Position numbers and translations under genes: made by a program
Part shown: positions 24,062 to 33,880 of the stretch, one piece after another
How positions within the stretch are numbered: position 1 is the first letter of the stretch
Layout of the letters: the number at the start of each line of letters is the position of its first letter
Notes under the pieces: generated by a model
The model's input: the letters and a program-made list of their open reading frames with translations, nothing else
What the model was told of the DNA's origin: nothing
Databases searched by the model: none
Source of the DNA: Blautia sp. AF19-10LB
GTDB lineage: Bacteria; Bacillota; Clostridia; Lachnospirales; Lachnospiraceae
Direction of reading: 5' to 3'
DNA length: 64,000 bases
Assembly (NCBI RefSeq): GCF_003461245.1
Contig: NZ_QTWS01000007.1
Location: 2,501 to 66,500, forward strand

Positions 24062-25468
24062 TTAGTTAAGCTGGTAAACATCTGCATACTGCAGTCCGAA
24101 GCTCAGTGCCTCGCTGTGGCTGCTGCAGTAGATATCTACGTGTCCGTATGGAGTTCCAAGGTCTTCTACGGTGTAAACGTTGCCGTTGATGAGAAGTTTG
24201 GTTCCGAACGGTACGCCTGCCATGGCTACGGTACGTCCTGCTACCGGCATGGTTCCGCTGGCTGTTGCGTTTCCTGCTGTTCCGCAGCAGATCGCACAGT
24301 TACAGTAAGCAGTCAGCTTGAAGTTTCCAAGGTAAGTTCCCTGACTGGAGTCAGAAGAAGAACTGCTGTCGCTGGAAGATGTATCGCTGCTGTCAGAAGA
24401 ACTGTCAGAGCTTGTATCCTCGCTGGAATCATCTGTATAAGAATCATCACTGGAAGTATCCTCTGTTTCATCTGTATACTGGCTGTCATCATCGATAGTT
24501 CCTACATTATCATCCTCAGAATAATCATCGGAGCTGTCAGAAGAACTATCCTCTGTGTAGGAATCATCACTCTCATCATAGGACTCGTCCTCAGAGTAAT
24601 CCTCGTCACTGGATGCATCCTCGCTGTAATCAGAAGAATCCTCACTGTAAGAATCCTCCTCATTTGCAGCTTCTGCTGCCGCTGCCTCGGCTGCTGCCTG
24701 AGCCGCTGCTTCCTCAGCTGCACGCTCCTGCTCAGCCTGCTCCATCAGGACTGCGATATCATTGTCTGCGTTGTTGACCTCTGCCATCAGAGCATTCGCT
24801 TCTTCCTGACTTGCGCTGATCTGATTTACATAGGAGCTGATGTTATCGCTTGTTGTAGCAACAAGGTTCTGAACCTCCTGCTGCTTGGAGCCTTTCTCTG
24901 CGAGCATAGTATTGATGGAAGCGGATTCCTCCTCGATCTTCTGCTGCTGATCGGCGATATTCTGCTGTGTTGCCTCGTATTTCTCAAGCATGTTTCTGTC
25001 GTATTTGGACAGCTCGGAAATGTTGTTTGCCTGATTCAGGAGCTCGGAAAGACTTCCTGCTGAGATCAGTGCCTCAAACATGGTTGTGCCGCCGTGCTCA
25101 TATATGTACTGGATACGGTCGGACATTGCTTCCTTCTGCTTGATGGCTGCCTTCTTCGCACTGGCGAGTGCAACCTTGACTTTGTTTAACTCGTCCTCTT
25201 TCTCAGCGGCCTGTGTGCTTAACTGGGAAATGCTCTCTGTCAGTTCATTATATTGTGAATTCAGTTCTGACAGGTAGGATTCGAGTTCCTGTTTCTTGCT
25301 CTCCAGGCCACTGATGTTTGCCTGTGCCTGGTCAAGTCCTACCTGCGCTTCCTGCTTCTGAGCCTGTGCTGCGGCTATCTGATCTTCTGTAGAAGCGAAT
25401 ACGGTTGTTCCCATAGAAGCAGTCATTGCACATGTTATCAGCAGTGAAAGAACTTTCTTACTTTTCAT
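24062..25468 (-). CDS. Secreted coiled-coil and 3D-domain cell wall protein
   Basis: 468 residues. Signal peptide (MKSKKVLSLLITCAMTASMG, cut near VFAST), then a PcsB-like coiled-coil region (about 30-250) with ISGLESKKQELESYL and GGTTMFEALISAGSLSELLN, an Ala-rich stretch, a 110-residue Asp/Ser/Glu-rich low-complexity linker, and a C-terminal 3D domain (FKLTAYCNCAICCG, PFGTKLLINGNVYTVEDLG, GHVDIYCSSHSEALSFG). 3D domains resemble lytic transglycosylases such as MltA. Two of the three name-giving Asp residues are present (VEDLG, VDIY); the first reads VAMAGVP rather than VDP. Likely a wall-remodelling enzyme outside the cell. Confidence 0.85.
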   Translation of the reverse strand: MKSKKVLSLLITCAMTASMGTTVFASTEDQIAAAQAQKQEAQVGLDQAQANISGLESKKQELESYLSELNSQYNELTESISQLSTQAAEKEDELNKVKVALASAKKAAIKQKEAMSDRIQYIYEHGGTTMFEALISAGSLSELLNQANNISELSKYDRNMLEKYEATQQNIADQQQKIEEESASINTMLAEKGSKQQEVQNLVATTSDNISSYVNQISASQEEANALMAEVNNADNDIAVLMEQAEQERAAEEAAAQAAAEAAAAEAANEEDSYSEDSSDYSEDASSDEDYSEDESYDESDDSYTEDSSSDSSDDYSEDDNVGTIDDDSQYTDETEDTSSDDSYTDDSSEDTSSDSSSDSSDTSSSDSSSSSDSSQGTYLGNFKLTAYCNCAICCGTAGNATASGTMPVAGRTVAMAGVPFGTKLLINGNVYTVEDLGTPYGHVDIYCSSHSEALSFGLQYADVYQLN

Positions 25469-25688
25469 ATAAACACCTCATAACTTTTTTGTATCCTTAG
25501 TATAACACATTTTTTCATAAAATCAACACTTTTATTTAATTTTTGTAACATTCATGTAACATTTCAAATAAAAATCCCCGATTTTACCGCATATCCACTA
25601 TATCTGTTACAAAAAAATTACACCGTAAAACCAGTCCGCCACTCTCTCCGCAGCACCACCCCAGGCAGATCTGTCATCAATTCTGCAC

Positions 25689-25725
25689 AAAAAAACAGCC
25701 CGCCGGGATCTCTCCCAACAGGCTG
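25689..25725 (-). terminator. Terminator of spoVG
   Basis: CAGCC/GGCTG closes a stem containing GGGA/TCCC, followed by T7 on the minus strand. It starts 17 bp past the spoVG stop. Confidence 0.75.
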
Positions 25726-25741
25726 GTGCAACTGGCACCTG

Positions 25742-26038
25742 TTATTCCGCCGCAGCTTCCTCCAGTTCCTCTCCGTCTTCCGTATTCAGAAGTTCCTGAT
25801 ATTTCTCCAGGATCAGAGACTGGATATGGTCTCTTGTCTGCGAATTGATCGGATGTGCGATATCACGGTATTCTCCGTCACTTGCCTTGCGGCTCGGCAT
25901 TGCGATGAACAATCCCTTTTCTCCCTCGATCACCTTGATATCATGTACTACAAATTCATCATCTATTGTGATCGAAACGACCGCTTTCATCTTTCCTTCT
26001 TTTGCAATCTTTCTCACACGTACATCTGTAATATTCAT
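25742..26038 (-). CDS. spoVG: Septation/regulatory protein SpoVG
   Basis: 98 residues beginning [39 protein letters not shown], with [32 protein letters not shown]: almost the family consensus. The start at 26038 has AAAGGGG 10 bases upstream; the longer open frame has none. SpoVG is a small RNA/DNA-binding regulator involved in asymmetric septation in Bacillus. Located downstream of glgC-glgD with a 76-bp gap, possibly cotranscribed. Confidence 0.96.
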   Translation of the reverse strand: MNITDVRVRKIAKEGKMKAVVSITIDDEFVVHDIKVIEGEKGLFIAMPSRKASDGEYRDIAHPINSQTRDHIQSLILEKYQELLNTEDGEELEEAAAE

Positions 26039-26114
26039 TTGTTTGCTGCCCCTTTCATTTTTCATACGCACAGTTTGATTCTGTATTTATCTGCCACCAT
26101 TACCAGCGACCTGA

Positions 26115-27236
26115 TTATAATGCGTACCTTTCATTCTTTTCTACAATGATACGAACCTTGCCGTCCTCACCGGTGTAACAGGAATCTGCCCTAATCGTAT
26201 CTCGGCTCTCAACGATGCTGTTCTCGATCCGGACATTATCGCCCAGATAAACATCATTGAGGATCACGGAATTCCTGATCACACAGTTGTTGCCTACGTA
26301 AACATCCTTGAACAGCACAGAATTCTCAACTGTACCATTGATGATGCATCCGCTTGCAACAAGACTGTTCTTTACGACTGCTCCCGGATTGTACTTCGCC
26401 GGTGGAAGGTCGTCGATCCTGGTCTTGATTGCCGGTTCCTGTTTGAAGAAATAGTTCCGGATCTCCGGCTGCAGGAATGCCATATTGGTCCGATAATATG
26501 CTTCCGCAGTGGAAATATTGCTCCAGTATGTATCTATCTTATAGCCGTAAATTCGTTTGAGGTTTTTGTAACGGATAAGGATATCATTTACAAAATCATG
26601 TCTGCCTTCCTGGGCAGCGCGCTCCAGAAGCTCGATCAGCTGGCGGCGCCTGATGACATAAATACCGGTAGAGATCGTATTGTAATTGGATACGATCGGT
26701 TTCTCTTCGAATTCTTCGATCCTGCATTCATCATTCATGCGGACCACGCCAAAACGCTCTACTTCACTCTGGTCCTTACATGTCGTACATACAACAGTGA
26801 TGTCTGCACGTTTCGAAATATGGAAATCCAGAACCTTGTTGTAATCCATCTTGTAGATGCAGTCGCCGGATGCGATCACAACATACGGCTCATGGCTTTT
26901 CTTGAGGAAATCAATGTTCTGGTAAATGGCATCTGCTGTTCCCTGATACCACAGGCTGTTGTCCTTGGTGATCGTAGGGGTAAATACGAAAAGTCCTCCC
27001 TGCTTACGGCCGAAGTCCCACCATTTGGAAGAACTTAAGTGTTCGTTGAGGGATCTTGCGTTGTACTGGGTCAGTACGGCAACTTTCTGTACGTGTGAAT
27101 TTGCCATATTGCTCAGTGCGAAATCTATACTGCGGTAACTTCCGGCTACCGGCATTGCTGCGATTGCTCTCTTGTCCGACAATTCCCGCATACGGCTGTT
27201 GTTGCCGCCTGCAAGGATAATCCCGATTGCCTTCAT
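26115..27236 (-). CDS. glgD: GlgD, regulatory glucose-1-phosphate adenylyltransferase subunit
   Basis: 373 residues. Nucleotidyltransferase fold ([28 protein letters not shown]) and a C-terminal left-handed beta-helix ([34 protein letters not shown]). GlgD lacks several substrate residues of GlgC and in Firmicutes modulates it as a GlgC/GlgD hetero-oligomer. The ATG overlaps the glgC stop by 4 bp. Confidence 0.93.
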   Translation of the reverse strand: MKAIGIILAGGNNSRMRELSDKRAIAAMPVAGSYRSIDFALSNMANSHVQKVAVLTQYNARSLNEHLSSSKWWDFGRKQGGLFVFTPTITKDNSLWYQGTADAIYQNIDFLKKSHEPYVVIASGDCIYKMDYNKVLDFHISKRADITVVCTTCKDQSEVERFGVVRMNDECRIEEFEEKPIVSNYNTISTGIYVIRRRQLIELLERAAQEGRHDFVNDILIRYKNLKRIYGYKIDTYWSNISTAEAYYRTNMAFLQPEIRNYFFKQEPAIKTRIDDLPPAKYNPGAVVKNSLVASGCIINGTVENSVLFKDVYVGNNCVIRNSVILNDVYLGDNVRIENSIVESRDTIRADSCYTGEDGKVRIIVEKNERYAL

Positions 27237-28510
27237 GACTGCTCACCATCCTTTGCTTTGATCACCTGTCCACTCTCAAGAATTCCGTTCGGATAATCCT
27301 CCGCTGCAGTAATTCCTGAAATTGCAGTGTTTCTTCCTATCTTAACATTGTCCGGTATGACGCTCTGCTCTCCGATCGTAGCAAGTCCGAACGCATAAAC
27401 TGCAGGCTTGAGGACGTTCTTCGCCTCTTCTCCGCATCCAATGATAACGTTATCGCCAACGGTGACATCCTCTGCTATGATCGCCTTGTCCAGAACGGAG
27501 TTCTCTCCTATTATAGTGTTCCTCATAATGATGGAATCCTTCACAACCGTTCCCTTGCCGATCACGACATTCGGTCCGATGACGGAATGATAGACCTCTC
27601 CGTAGATCTCCGTGCCCTCGCCGATCAGACAGCAGTCTGTCACTGCATCCGCTGCGATATACTGAGGCGGGATAATATCTCCCTTGGTATAGATCCGCCA
27701 GTATTCTTCATAAAGATTGAACTCCGGAACAATGTCGATCAGTTCCATATTGGCTTCCCAATAAGATCCCAGAGTTCCAACATCCTTCCAGTATCCACTG
27801 TATTCGTAGGCAAAAAGTCTCTGCCCCTTGTCCTTACAATAAGGAAGGATATGCTTGCCAAAGTCACAGTTGCTCTGTGCCTTAAGTGCGATCAGAGCCT
27901 CCTTCAGCACAGGCCAGCTAAATATGTAAATTCCCATAGAAGCCAGATTGCTGCTCGGCTTCTCCGGTTTCTCCTCGAATTCCTTCACACGTCCTGTCTC
28001 GTCAGTCACCATGATGCCGAAACGGCTTGCTTCCTCCATAGGGACAGGCATACATGCAATTGTGATATCCGCTTTGTTTGCCTTGTGGAAATTTAGCATG
28101 ATCTCATAGTCCATCTTGTAGATGTGGTCGCCGGAAAGAATCAGCACATAATCCGGATTATACTGCTCCATGTAATCGAGATTCTGGAAAATCGCATTTG
28201 CTGTTCCGGTGTACCATTCGCTGTTGTCGCTCCTCTCATATGGAGGCAATACGGTCACACCGCCCTCATTCCTGTCCAGATCCCACGGGATTCCGATTCC
28301 GATATGTGTATTCAGACGCAATGGCTGATACTGCGTCAAAACGCCCACTGTGTCAATGCCTGAATTAATACAGTTACTCAGCGGAAAATCAATGATACGA
28401 TATTTTCCCCCAAAGGCGACCGCTGGTTTCGCTACCTTAGCTGTCAATACTCCAAGTCTGCTGCCCTGACCGCCAGCCAGCAGCATGGCGATCATCTCTT
28501 TCTTAATCAT
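27233..28510 (-). CDS. glgC: Glucose-1-phosphate adenylyltransferase GlgC
   Basis: 425 residues starting [27 protein letters not shown] precedes it, while the upstream Met of the open frame lies within the promoter. Motifs: [31 protein letters not shown] [32 protein letters not shown], and a C-terminal beta-helix. It makes ADP-glucose from ATP and glucose-1-phosphate for glycogen synthesis. No glgA/glgB in the window. Confidence 0.95.
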   Translation of the reverse strand: MIKKEMIAMLLAGGQGSRLGVLTAKVAKPAVAFGGKYRIIDFPLSNCINSGIDTVGVLTQYQPLRLNTHIGIGIPWDLDRNEGGVTVLPPYERSDNSEWYTGTANAIFQNLDYMEQYNPDYVLILSGDHIYKMDYEIMLNFHKANKADITIACMPVPMEEASRFGIMVTDETGRVKEFEEKPEKPSSNLASMGIYIFSWPVLKEALIALKAQSNCDFGKHILPYCKDKGQRLFAYEYSGYWKDVGTLGSYWEANMELIDIVPEFNLYEEYWRIYTKGDIIPPQYIAADAVTDCCLIGEGTEIYGEVYHSVIGPNVVIGKGTVVKDSIIMRNTIIGENSVLDKAIIAEDVTVGDNVIIGCGEEAKNVLKPAVYAFGLATIGEQSVIPDNVKIGRNTAISGITAAEDYPNGILESGQVIKAKDGEQS

Positions 28511-28541
28511 GCACTCACCTCTTGTTTTGTTTGATTTTTTA

Positions 28542-28570
28542 ATTATACCATACTCATCAAGATTAGTGAA
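28542..28570 (-). promoter_or_regulatory. Promoter of glgC-glgD
   Basis: On the minus strand TTCACT (28565-28570), a 17-base spacer and TATAAT (28542-28547), about 32 bases before the glgC start. Confidence 0.6.
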
Positions 28571-28587
28571 CATTATTTACAATTTTT

Positions 28588-28678
28588 TTGTGCAAACTTT
28601 GTGTTTTTTATATTTATTGCACACGTTTTTTGTGTTACAAAAAAACATCACATTACTTTTTATGTGAGTTTTGCACAA
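28588..28678. promoter_or_regulatory. TTGTGCAAA inverted pair between glgC and murC
   Basis: TTGTGCAAA (28588-28596) and its exact complement TTTGCACAA (28670-28678), with a third partial TTGCACA at 28616-28622. They lie in a very AT-rich 235-bp divergent gap just upstream of the glgC promoter. They might be regulator sites. Confidence 0.35.
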
Positions 28679-28724
28679 TTTTTCGACATTTTATTGTATA
28701 TTTTTTCATCCATCAAACTTAGAC

Positions 28725-28753
28725 TTTTCATTTCCACCCTCAAGGGGTATAAT
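28725..28753 (+). promoter_or_regulatory. Promoter of murC
   Basis: TTTTCA (28725-28730), 17-base spacer, TATAAT (28748-28753), 55 bases before the ATG. Confidence 0.55.
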
Positions 28754-28807
28754 ATTAGCGTAACTGTTTCGTATTTTCACAGTTAATAAATTAAGGAGAT
28801 TATCATT

Positions 28808-30187
28808 ATGTATCAGATAGACTTTCATAAACCGATCGCCATCCATTTCATTGGTATTGGCGGAATCAGCATGAGCGGACTGGCTGAGGTCCTTCTGGAA
28901 GAGGGATTCACCATCTCCGGCTCTGACGCGAAGAAAAGCCCGCTGACCACTCTTCTCGAGGAAAAAGGGGCTACCCTCTACTACGGACAGCGTGCTTCCA
29001 ACATCAAGGACTCTGTTGACGTTGTTGTTTACACAGCAGCCATCCATCCGGACAACCCGGAATTCGCCTGTGCAAAGGAGAAAGGCATCCCGATGCTCAC
29101 CAGAGCGCAGCTTCTCGGACAGATCATGCGCAATTACGACACCCCGATCGCAGTATCTGGAACTCATGGCAAGACTACCACAACTTCCATGATCTCCCAC
29201 ATTCTGCTCAAAGGTGAATGCGACCCGACCATCAGTGTCGGCGGTATCCTTCCGGCGATCGGCGGAAATATCCGTGTCGGTCAGTCAGAGACTTTCCTCA
29301 CCGAAGCCTGCGAGTACACCAACAGCTTCCTGAGCTTTTTCCCGAAGATCAGCATCATCCTGAACATGGATGCGGATCATCTGGATTTCTTCAAGGATAT
29401 CGATGACATCCGTCATTCTTTCCGTAAGTTTGCAGAACTTCTTCCGGCAGACGGTGCACTCATCATCAACGCAGATACTCCGAAATACGAGGAGATCGCG
29501 AAGGATCTTCCATGCAAAGTCATCACCTACAGTCTTGAGAAAGAAGCCGACTACACAGCCGACAATATCACATACGATGAATTCGGACATGCCACTTTCC
29601 GCGTACTCCATAACGGTGAGCCGATCGGAACCTGCACTCTCCGCGTTCCGGGAATCCACAATGTTTCCAATGCGCTGGCATCCATCGCCTGCGGACAGCT
29701 TCTGGAACTTTCCAACGAAGTGATCTTTGAGGGACTTAAGGACTTCACAGGAACAGACCGCCGTTTCCAGTACAAGGGACAAATCGGCGGCGTTACGATC
29801 ATCGATGATTATGCACATCATCCGACAGAGATCGAGGCAACTCTCCATGCAGCAAAGAATTATCCACACAAAAAGATCTGGTGTGTTTTCCAGCCGCATA
29901 CTTATACACGTACCAAGGCTCTGCTTCCGGAATTTGCCAAGGCTCTTTCCCTGGCAGATCATGTCGTTCTTGCTGATATTTATGCAGCCAGAGAGACTGA
30001 TAACCTCGGAATTTCCTCCGCAAACCTGCAGGAACTGATCTCTGAGATCGGTACTCCGTGCGAATATTTCCCGACTTTCGACGAAATCGAGAACTTTTTG
30101 CTTGAAAATTGTACACAGGGTGACCTGTTGATAACTATGGGGGCCGGAGACGTTGTAAATATTGGAGAACAGCTCCTCGGCAAGTAA
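28808..30187 (+). CDS. murC: UDP-N-acetylmuramate--L-alanine ligase
   Basis: 459 residues. Mur ligase features in order: HFIGIGGISMSGLAE (UDP-binding), VSGTHGKTTTTSMI (ATP P-loop), EACEYTNSFLSFFP, LNMDADHLDFF, PGIHNVSNALASIA, DDYAHHPTEIEATL. It adds the first amino acid of the stem peptide in the cytoplasm. A ribosome binding site AAGGAG sits 9 bases before the start. Single-gene transcript with its own terminator; murG is 20 kb away. Confidence 0.97.
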   Translation: MYQIDFHKPIAIHFIGIGGISMSGLAEVLLEEGFTISGSDAKKSPLTTLLEEKGATLYYGQRASNIKDSVDVVVYTAAIHPDNPEFACAKEKGIPMLTRAQLLGQIMRNYDTPIAVSGTHGKTTTTSMISHILLKGECDPTISVGGILPAIGGNIRVGQSETFLTEACEYTNSFLSFFPKISIILNMDADHLDFFKDIDDIRHSFRKFAELLPADGALIINADTPKYEEIAKDLPCKVITYSLEKEADYTADNITYDEFGHATFRVLHNGEPIGTCTLRVPGIHNVSNALASIACGQLLELSNEVIFEGLKDFTGTDRRFQYKGQIGGVTIIDDYAHHPTEIEATLHAAKNYPHKKIWCVFQPHTYTRTKALLPEFAKALSLADHVVLADIYAARETDNLGISSANLQELISEIGTPCEYFPTFDEIENFLLENCTQGDLLITMGAGDVVNIGEQLLGK

Positions 30188-30188
30188 G

Positions 30189-30384
30189 TTATCCACATTA
30201 TCCACATGCTTATACACATTTTGGACGGTGTATAGCATGTGGATTTTTATTACCCTGGAGTGTTTACATAAGTGTATGTGGAAACCTGCAAAAATGCGCT
30301 GATTTGCACGTTTTATCGACATTTATCATGGTTGCAGATAATTTTATCCCGATTTCACTTTCCACATTATCCACATTATCCACA
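30189..30384 (+). promoter_or_regulatory. DnaA-box cluster upstream of dnaD-dnaI
   Basis: Perfect consensus boxes TTATCCACA at 30189-30197, 30198-30206, 30367-30375 and 30376-30384, that is two head-to-tail pairs with no gap inside each pair, plus the variant TTATACACA at 30210-30218. All point the same way. The first pair begins right after the murC stop; the second ends 60 bases before the -10 box at 30444. Likely binds DnaA. Confidence 0.75.
30202..30249 (+). terminator. Terminator of murC
   Basis: CCACATGCTTATACAC pairs with GTGTATAGCATGTGG, followed by ATTTTTATT. The left arm contains parts of two DnaA boxes. Confidence 0.8.
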
Positions 30385-30440
30385 TTTTAGTGTGGAAATC
30401 TTTTACCGAAAAATACCCTATTCTCTTTTGAAAAAGGTTG

Positions 30441-30449
30441 TGCTATAAT
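30441..30449 (+). promoter_or_regulatory. Extended -10 promoter of the dnaD-like gene
   Basis: TGCTATAAT: consensus TATAAT (30444-30449) with the TG extension. The -35 region (TTCTCT) is poor, as is usual for extended -10 promoters. It lies 74 bases before the start. Confidence 0.55.
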
Positions 30450-30522
30450 CCAATTGTTCCAGACTGCCGCTGTTTCGGCGGCATTTAACCGGAATTTTTT
30501 CTTGGAAAGTGAGCGATATTTC

Positions 30523-31638
30523 ATGGCAATGATCACCTTACAAAACTCCTCCATGACGGAGGTCACGATCTTATCGAACACATTTATCGACAATTATATG
30601 CCGGAGGCAAACGGGGAATTCGTCAAAGTGTATATCTATCTTTTGCGTTCACTCTCCAATGCTCCGGTTTCTTTCAGTCTGGAGCAGATGGCAGACCGTC
30701 TGCTGTGCACAGAGAGGGACATCCTCCGTGCGCTGAAATACTGGGCAAAGCAGGAGCTCCTTGTCCTTGATTTCACAGACAGTGATAAACTCTGCGGGAT
30801 TGCACTGCTCTCTCCGGATAAACATACGGAGAATGCGTCTTCTGTCTCTGCTTCTGTGGAGACCGTTTCCACCGTAGAACAGCCGGCCATTCAGGCTGCA
30901 TCAGCTCCTTCCGCCGCTGTGGAACCTTCTGTTCCCACTGGCAAAGCTTCTTCTGACAAGAAGCAGGAACTGACCCCTGAGCGTATCCGCGAGCTGAAGC
31001 AGAATGAGGAGATCATCCAGATCCTTTATATCGCAGAGCAGTACCTCGGCAAGACGCTCTCCCCTACGGAGAGCCAGAAGCTGCTCTTCTTTTATGACGG
31101 GCTTGGCTTAAGCGCGGATCTGATCGAGTATCTTCTTGAATACTGCGTCAGCCACAATCACAAGAGCATCCGTTACATTGAGAAGGTTGCCATTGCCTGG
31201 GCTGAGGAAGGCATCACTACTGTCGAGCAGGCGAAGCGTTCCAATTCACGTTATAATAAGGAATATTTTACGATTCTCAAGGCGCTGGGGATCACGAACC
31301 GTAACCCGGTTGAGACAGAGATCACGCTTATGGATACCTGGCTCAAGACGTATTGTTTTTCCATGGAGATCATCCAGGAGGCATGTAACCGTACCGTTCT
31401 CCAGACCGGACAGGCAAGTTTCCAGTACACGGACAAGATCCTCGAGGGCTGGAAGAAGAAAGAAGTCAAAACTCTCGACGACATCCGTTCTCTGGATGAT
31501 GAGCACCAGAAACGCCGCCAGAGCAAGAAGGCTGCCTCCAGGAAACCGGCCGCACCTGCTTCCAATAACCGTTTTAACAATTTCGAACAGAGAGAATATG
31601 ATTTCAGCGAATATGAGAAGCATCTGCTGAATCAGTAA
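30523..31638 (+). CDS. DnaD-like primosome protein
   Basis: 371 residues, start MAMITLQNSS at ATG 30523. The N-terminal winged-helix region (IDNYMPEANGEFVKVYIYLLRSL, FSLEQMADRLLCTERDILRALKYW) resembles DnaD/DnaB2 domain I, followed by a Ser/Ala/Pro linker and two C-terminal DnaD-type domains (LSPTESQKLLFFYDGLGLSADLIEYLLEYC; YIEKVAIAWAEEGITTVEQA and TDKILEGWKKKEVKTLDDI). Such proteins load the replicative helicase together with DnaI. The adjacent dnaI-like gene supports this. A DnaA-box cluster lies upstream. Confidence 0.88.
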   Translation: MAMITLQNSSMTEVTILSNTFIDNYMPEANGEFVKVYIYLLRSLSNAPVSFSLEQMADRLLCTERDILRALKYWAKQELLVLDFTDSDKLCGIALLSPDKHTENASSVSASVETVSTVEQPAIQAASAPSAAVEPSVPTGKASSDKKQELTPERIRELKQNEEIIQILYIAEQYLGKTLSPTESQKLLFFYDGLGLSADLIEYLLEYCVSHNHKSIRYIEKVAIAWAEEGITTVEQAKRSNSRYNKEYFTILKALGITNRNPVETEITLMDTWLKTYCFSMEIIQEACNRTVLQTGQASFQYTDKILEGWKKKEVKTLDDIRSLDDEHQKRRQSKKAASRKPAAPASNNRFNNFEQREYDFSEYEKHLLNQ

Positions 31639-31669
31639 GCTTTCTGGTTTTACACATAAGGAGGAAAGC

Positions 31670-32662
31670 GTGGCTTTACAGAATTTTCAATATGATACCA
31701 TCATGAGAGAATATAGCCGCCGTCAGTCAGAGGTCCAGCGTGCCCTCGAGGAGCGGCGCAAAGAAGCGTATACACGAGTTCCCAGACTCCTGGAAATCGA
31801 CCAGGAAGTCGCGTCTTTGAGTGCCCGTAAGGCCCGTGCATTGCTTCTCGGACAGCCGGCTTCCATCGAGGAACTGCGCGAGGAGGTTGCTGCGCTTGCC
31901 AATGAGCGGATCTCTCTTCTCAAGGCAAACGGGTTTCCTGCGGATTACCTGAAACCGCATTATTTCTGCCGTGAATGTCAGGATACAGGATATACTAACG
32001 GCCACCGCAAATGCGCCTGTTTCAAAAAAGCAGAGATCGAGCTTCTTTATACACAGTCAAATCTTACAGAGATTCTCAAAAAAGAAAATTTTGAGCACTT
32101 TTCTTTTGACTGGTATTCTGATACAATAAAAAATGAAGCAACAGGATTAACTGCCCGCCAGACAGCACAGCGGGCTTACGATACCGCCTGGAACTTTGTG
32201 CAGGATTTTGACTCCCGCTTCCAGAATCTGTTTTTCTATGGCAGCACCGGTGTAGGCAAGACTTTTCTTTCCCACTGTATCGCCAATGCACTTCTGGAGA
32301 GTTCTCACTGTGTTTTGTATTTTTCTGCGTTTGATCTGTTTGACAGCATGGCTCAGACAGCTTTTTCCAGAAAATCCGAAACCGACCCCGGCGAAAATTT
32401 TATCCTGGACTGTGATCTACTGATCATTGATGATCTGGGTACGGAGCTGACCAACAGCTTTGTGTCCTCGCAGTTATTTTTGTGCATCAACGAGCGTATT
32501 GCCCGGCGTAAATCCACGGTCATTTCAACGAATCTGACGCTTGAGGATTTCTCAGCCACGTATTCCGAGAGAACTTTTTCCCGGATCGCGAGCAACTATC
32601 AGATGTTGAAACTGATCGGCAAAGACATCCGAATACAGAAAATATTTTTAGGAGGAAAATAA
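31670..32662 (+). CDS. DnaI/DnaC-like helicase loader ATPase
   Basis: 330 residues from a GTG with AAGGAGG 7 bases upstream. N-terminal region has a zinc-binding pair (FCRECQDTGYTNGHRKCACF); the C-terminal AAA+ domain has Walker A GSTGVGKTFLSHCIANAL, Walker B LLIIDDLGTE and sensor NLTLEDFSATYSERTFSRI. It places the replicative helicase on DNA. It follows the dnaD-like gene by 31 bp and precedes prs by 2 bp. Confidence 0.93.
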   Translation: MALQNFQYDTIMREYSRRQSEVQRALEERRKEAYTRVPRLLEIDQEVASLSARKARALLLGQPASIEELREEVAALANERISLLKANGFPADYLKPHYFCRECQDTGYTNGHRKCACFKKAEIELLYTQSNLTEILKKENFEHFSFDWYSDTIKNEATGLTARQTAQRAYDTAWNFVQDFDSRFQNLFFYGSTGVGKTFLSHCIANALLESSHCVLYFSAFDLFDSMAQTAFSRKSETDPGENFILDCDLLIIDDLGTELTNSFVSSQLFLCINERIARRKSTVISTNLTLEDFSATYSERTFSRIASNYQMLKLIGKDIRIQKIFLGGK

Positions 32663-32664
32663 AG

Positions 32665-33852
32665 ATGGCACAGTTAAACAACAAGGAACTGACTACACTT
32701 CCAGTAGGAAGACTGGGACTCATCCCTCTGGAAAGCTGTCGTCCCCTTGGCGAAAAGGTCAATGAATGGCTTGTTAAATGGAGAAACGAAAGAGACCACG
32801 CAGAAATGCAGTCCTTCGCATTTGAAGGATATCAGCGCGATTCTTACATTGTCGATGTCAAAACTCCTCGTTTTGGCTCCGGTGAAGGTAAGGGTGAGGT
32901 CAATGAATCTGTTCGTGGTGATGATATCTATCTTATGGTAGATGTAACCAACTACAGCCTGACTTACCGTATCAGCGGATTCACCAACCTGATGTCTCCG
33001 GACGACCATTTTCAGGATCTGAAACGTGTGATTGCAGCGATCGGCGGCAAAGCACGCCGTGTCAATGTCATCATGCCGTACCTTTATGAGAGCCGCCAGA
33101 GCAAACGTACTGGCCGTGAATCTCTGGACTGTGCATCTGCACTCCAGGAACTGACCGGAATGGGCGTAGAGAACATCATCACTTTTGACGCACATGATGC
33201 GCGTGTACAGAATGCTACTCCGCTTCATGGTTTTGAGACCATCCAGCCGGCTTATCAGTTCATTAAGGCTCTTCTTAAGAACGAAGAGGGACTTCATATC
33301 GACAATGACCATTTCATGATCATCAGCCCGGATGAAGGAAGTATGAGAAGAGCGATCTACCTTGCCAACGTCCTCGGTGTTGACATGGGTATGTACTACC
33401 GCAGACTGGACTACACCCGCAAGGTAAACGGCCGTCATCCGATCGCAGCTTACGAGTTTCTTGGACCGAAGCTCGAGGGCAAGGACGTTATCCTGATCGA
33501 CGATATGATCTCCTCCGGATACAGTATCCTTGAGATCGCATCTCTCCTCAAGAAACGTGGTGCAGGCAGGATCTATATCTGCACAACCTTCGGCTTCTTT
33601 ACAGACGGACTTGAGAAGTTTGACGATGCTGCAAGAAACGGAATCTTTGATAAGCTTCTGACCACCAACCTGATCTATCAGACTCCGGAACTTCTTGCGA
33701 AGCCATACTACATCAGCTGTGATATGAGTAAGTATATCGCCCTGATCATCGACACTCTGAACCATGATATGTCTGTCAGCCACCTGCTGAACCCGGCAGA
33801 CAGGATCAAGCGCTGCGTGTCCAATTATATGGCTCAGTATGACGAGAAATAA
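32665..33852 (+). CDS. prs: Ribose-phosphate pyrophosphokinase, long form
   Basis: 395 residues. PRPP-binding motif DVILIDDMISSGYSI, metal-binding FDAHDARV and catalytic-flexible-loop region YYRRLDYTRKVNG are present; MPYLYESRQSKRTGRESL corresponds to the conserved RQDRK segment. It is about 80 residues longer than classical Prs, with an N-terminal extension and the insertion VDVKTPRFGSGEGKGEVNES. Makes PRPP from ribose-5-phosphate and ATP. Start has AGGAGG upstream overlapping the dnaI end, so it is in the dnaD-dnaI operon. Confidence 0.92.
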   Translation: MAQLNNKELTTLPVGRLGLIPLESCRPLGEKVNEWLVKWRNERDHAEMQSFAFEGYQRDSYIVDVKTPRFGSGEGKGEVNESVRGDDIYLMVDVTNYSLTYRISGFTNLMSPDDHFQDLKRVIAAIGGKARRVNVIMPYLYESRQSKRTGRESLDCASALQELTGMGVENIITFDAHDARVQNATPLHGFETIQPAYQFIKALLKNEEGLHIDNDHFMIISPDEGSMRRAIYLANVLGVDMGMYYRRLDYTRKVNGRHPIAAYEFLGPKLEGKDVILIDDMISSGYSILEIASLLKKRGAGRIYICTTFGFFTDGLEKFDDAARNGIFDKLLTTNLIYQTPELLAKPYYISCDMSKYIALIIDTLNHDMSVSHLLNPADRIKRCVSNYMAQYDEK

Positions 33853-33880
33853 TATCTGATTACATTTTTTCTTCCATAAT

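Noticed and set aside
24056..25063. Long plus-strand frame (335 residues) rich in Cys, Ile and Val
   Set aside because: It is the antisense of the coiled-coil/Asp-Ser-rich wall protein; low-complexity coding sequence leaves the opposite strand open. No ribosome binding site or domain.
30189..30384. Chromosomal replication origin
   Set aside because: DnaA boxes are present but dnaA, dnaN, rpmH or an obvious AT-rich unwinding element are not; an oriC would be expected beside dnaA-dnaN.
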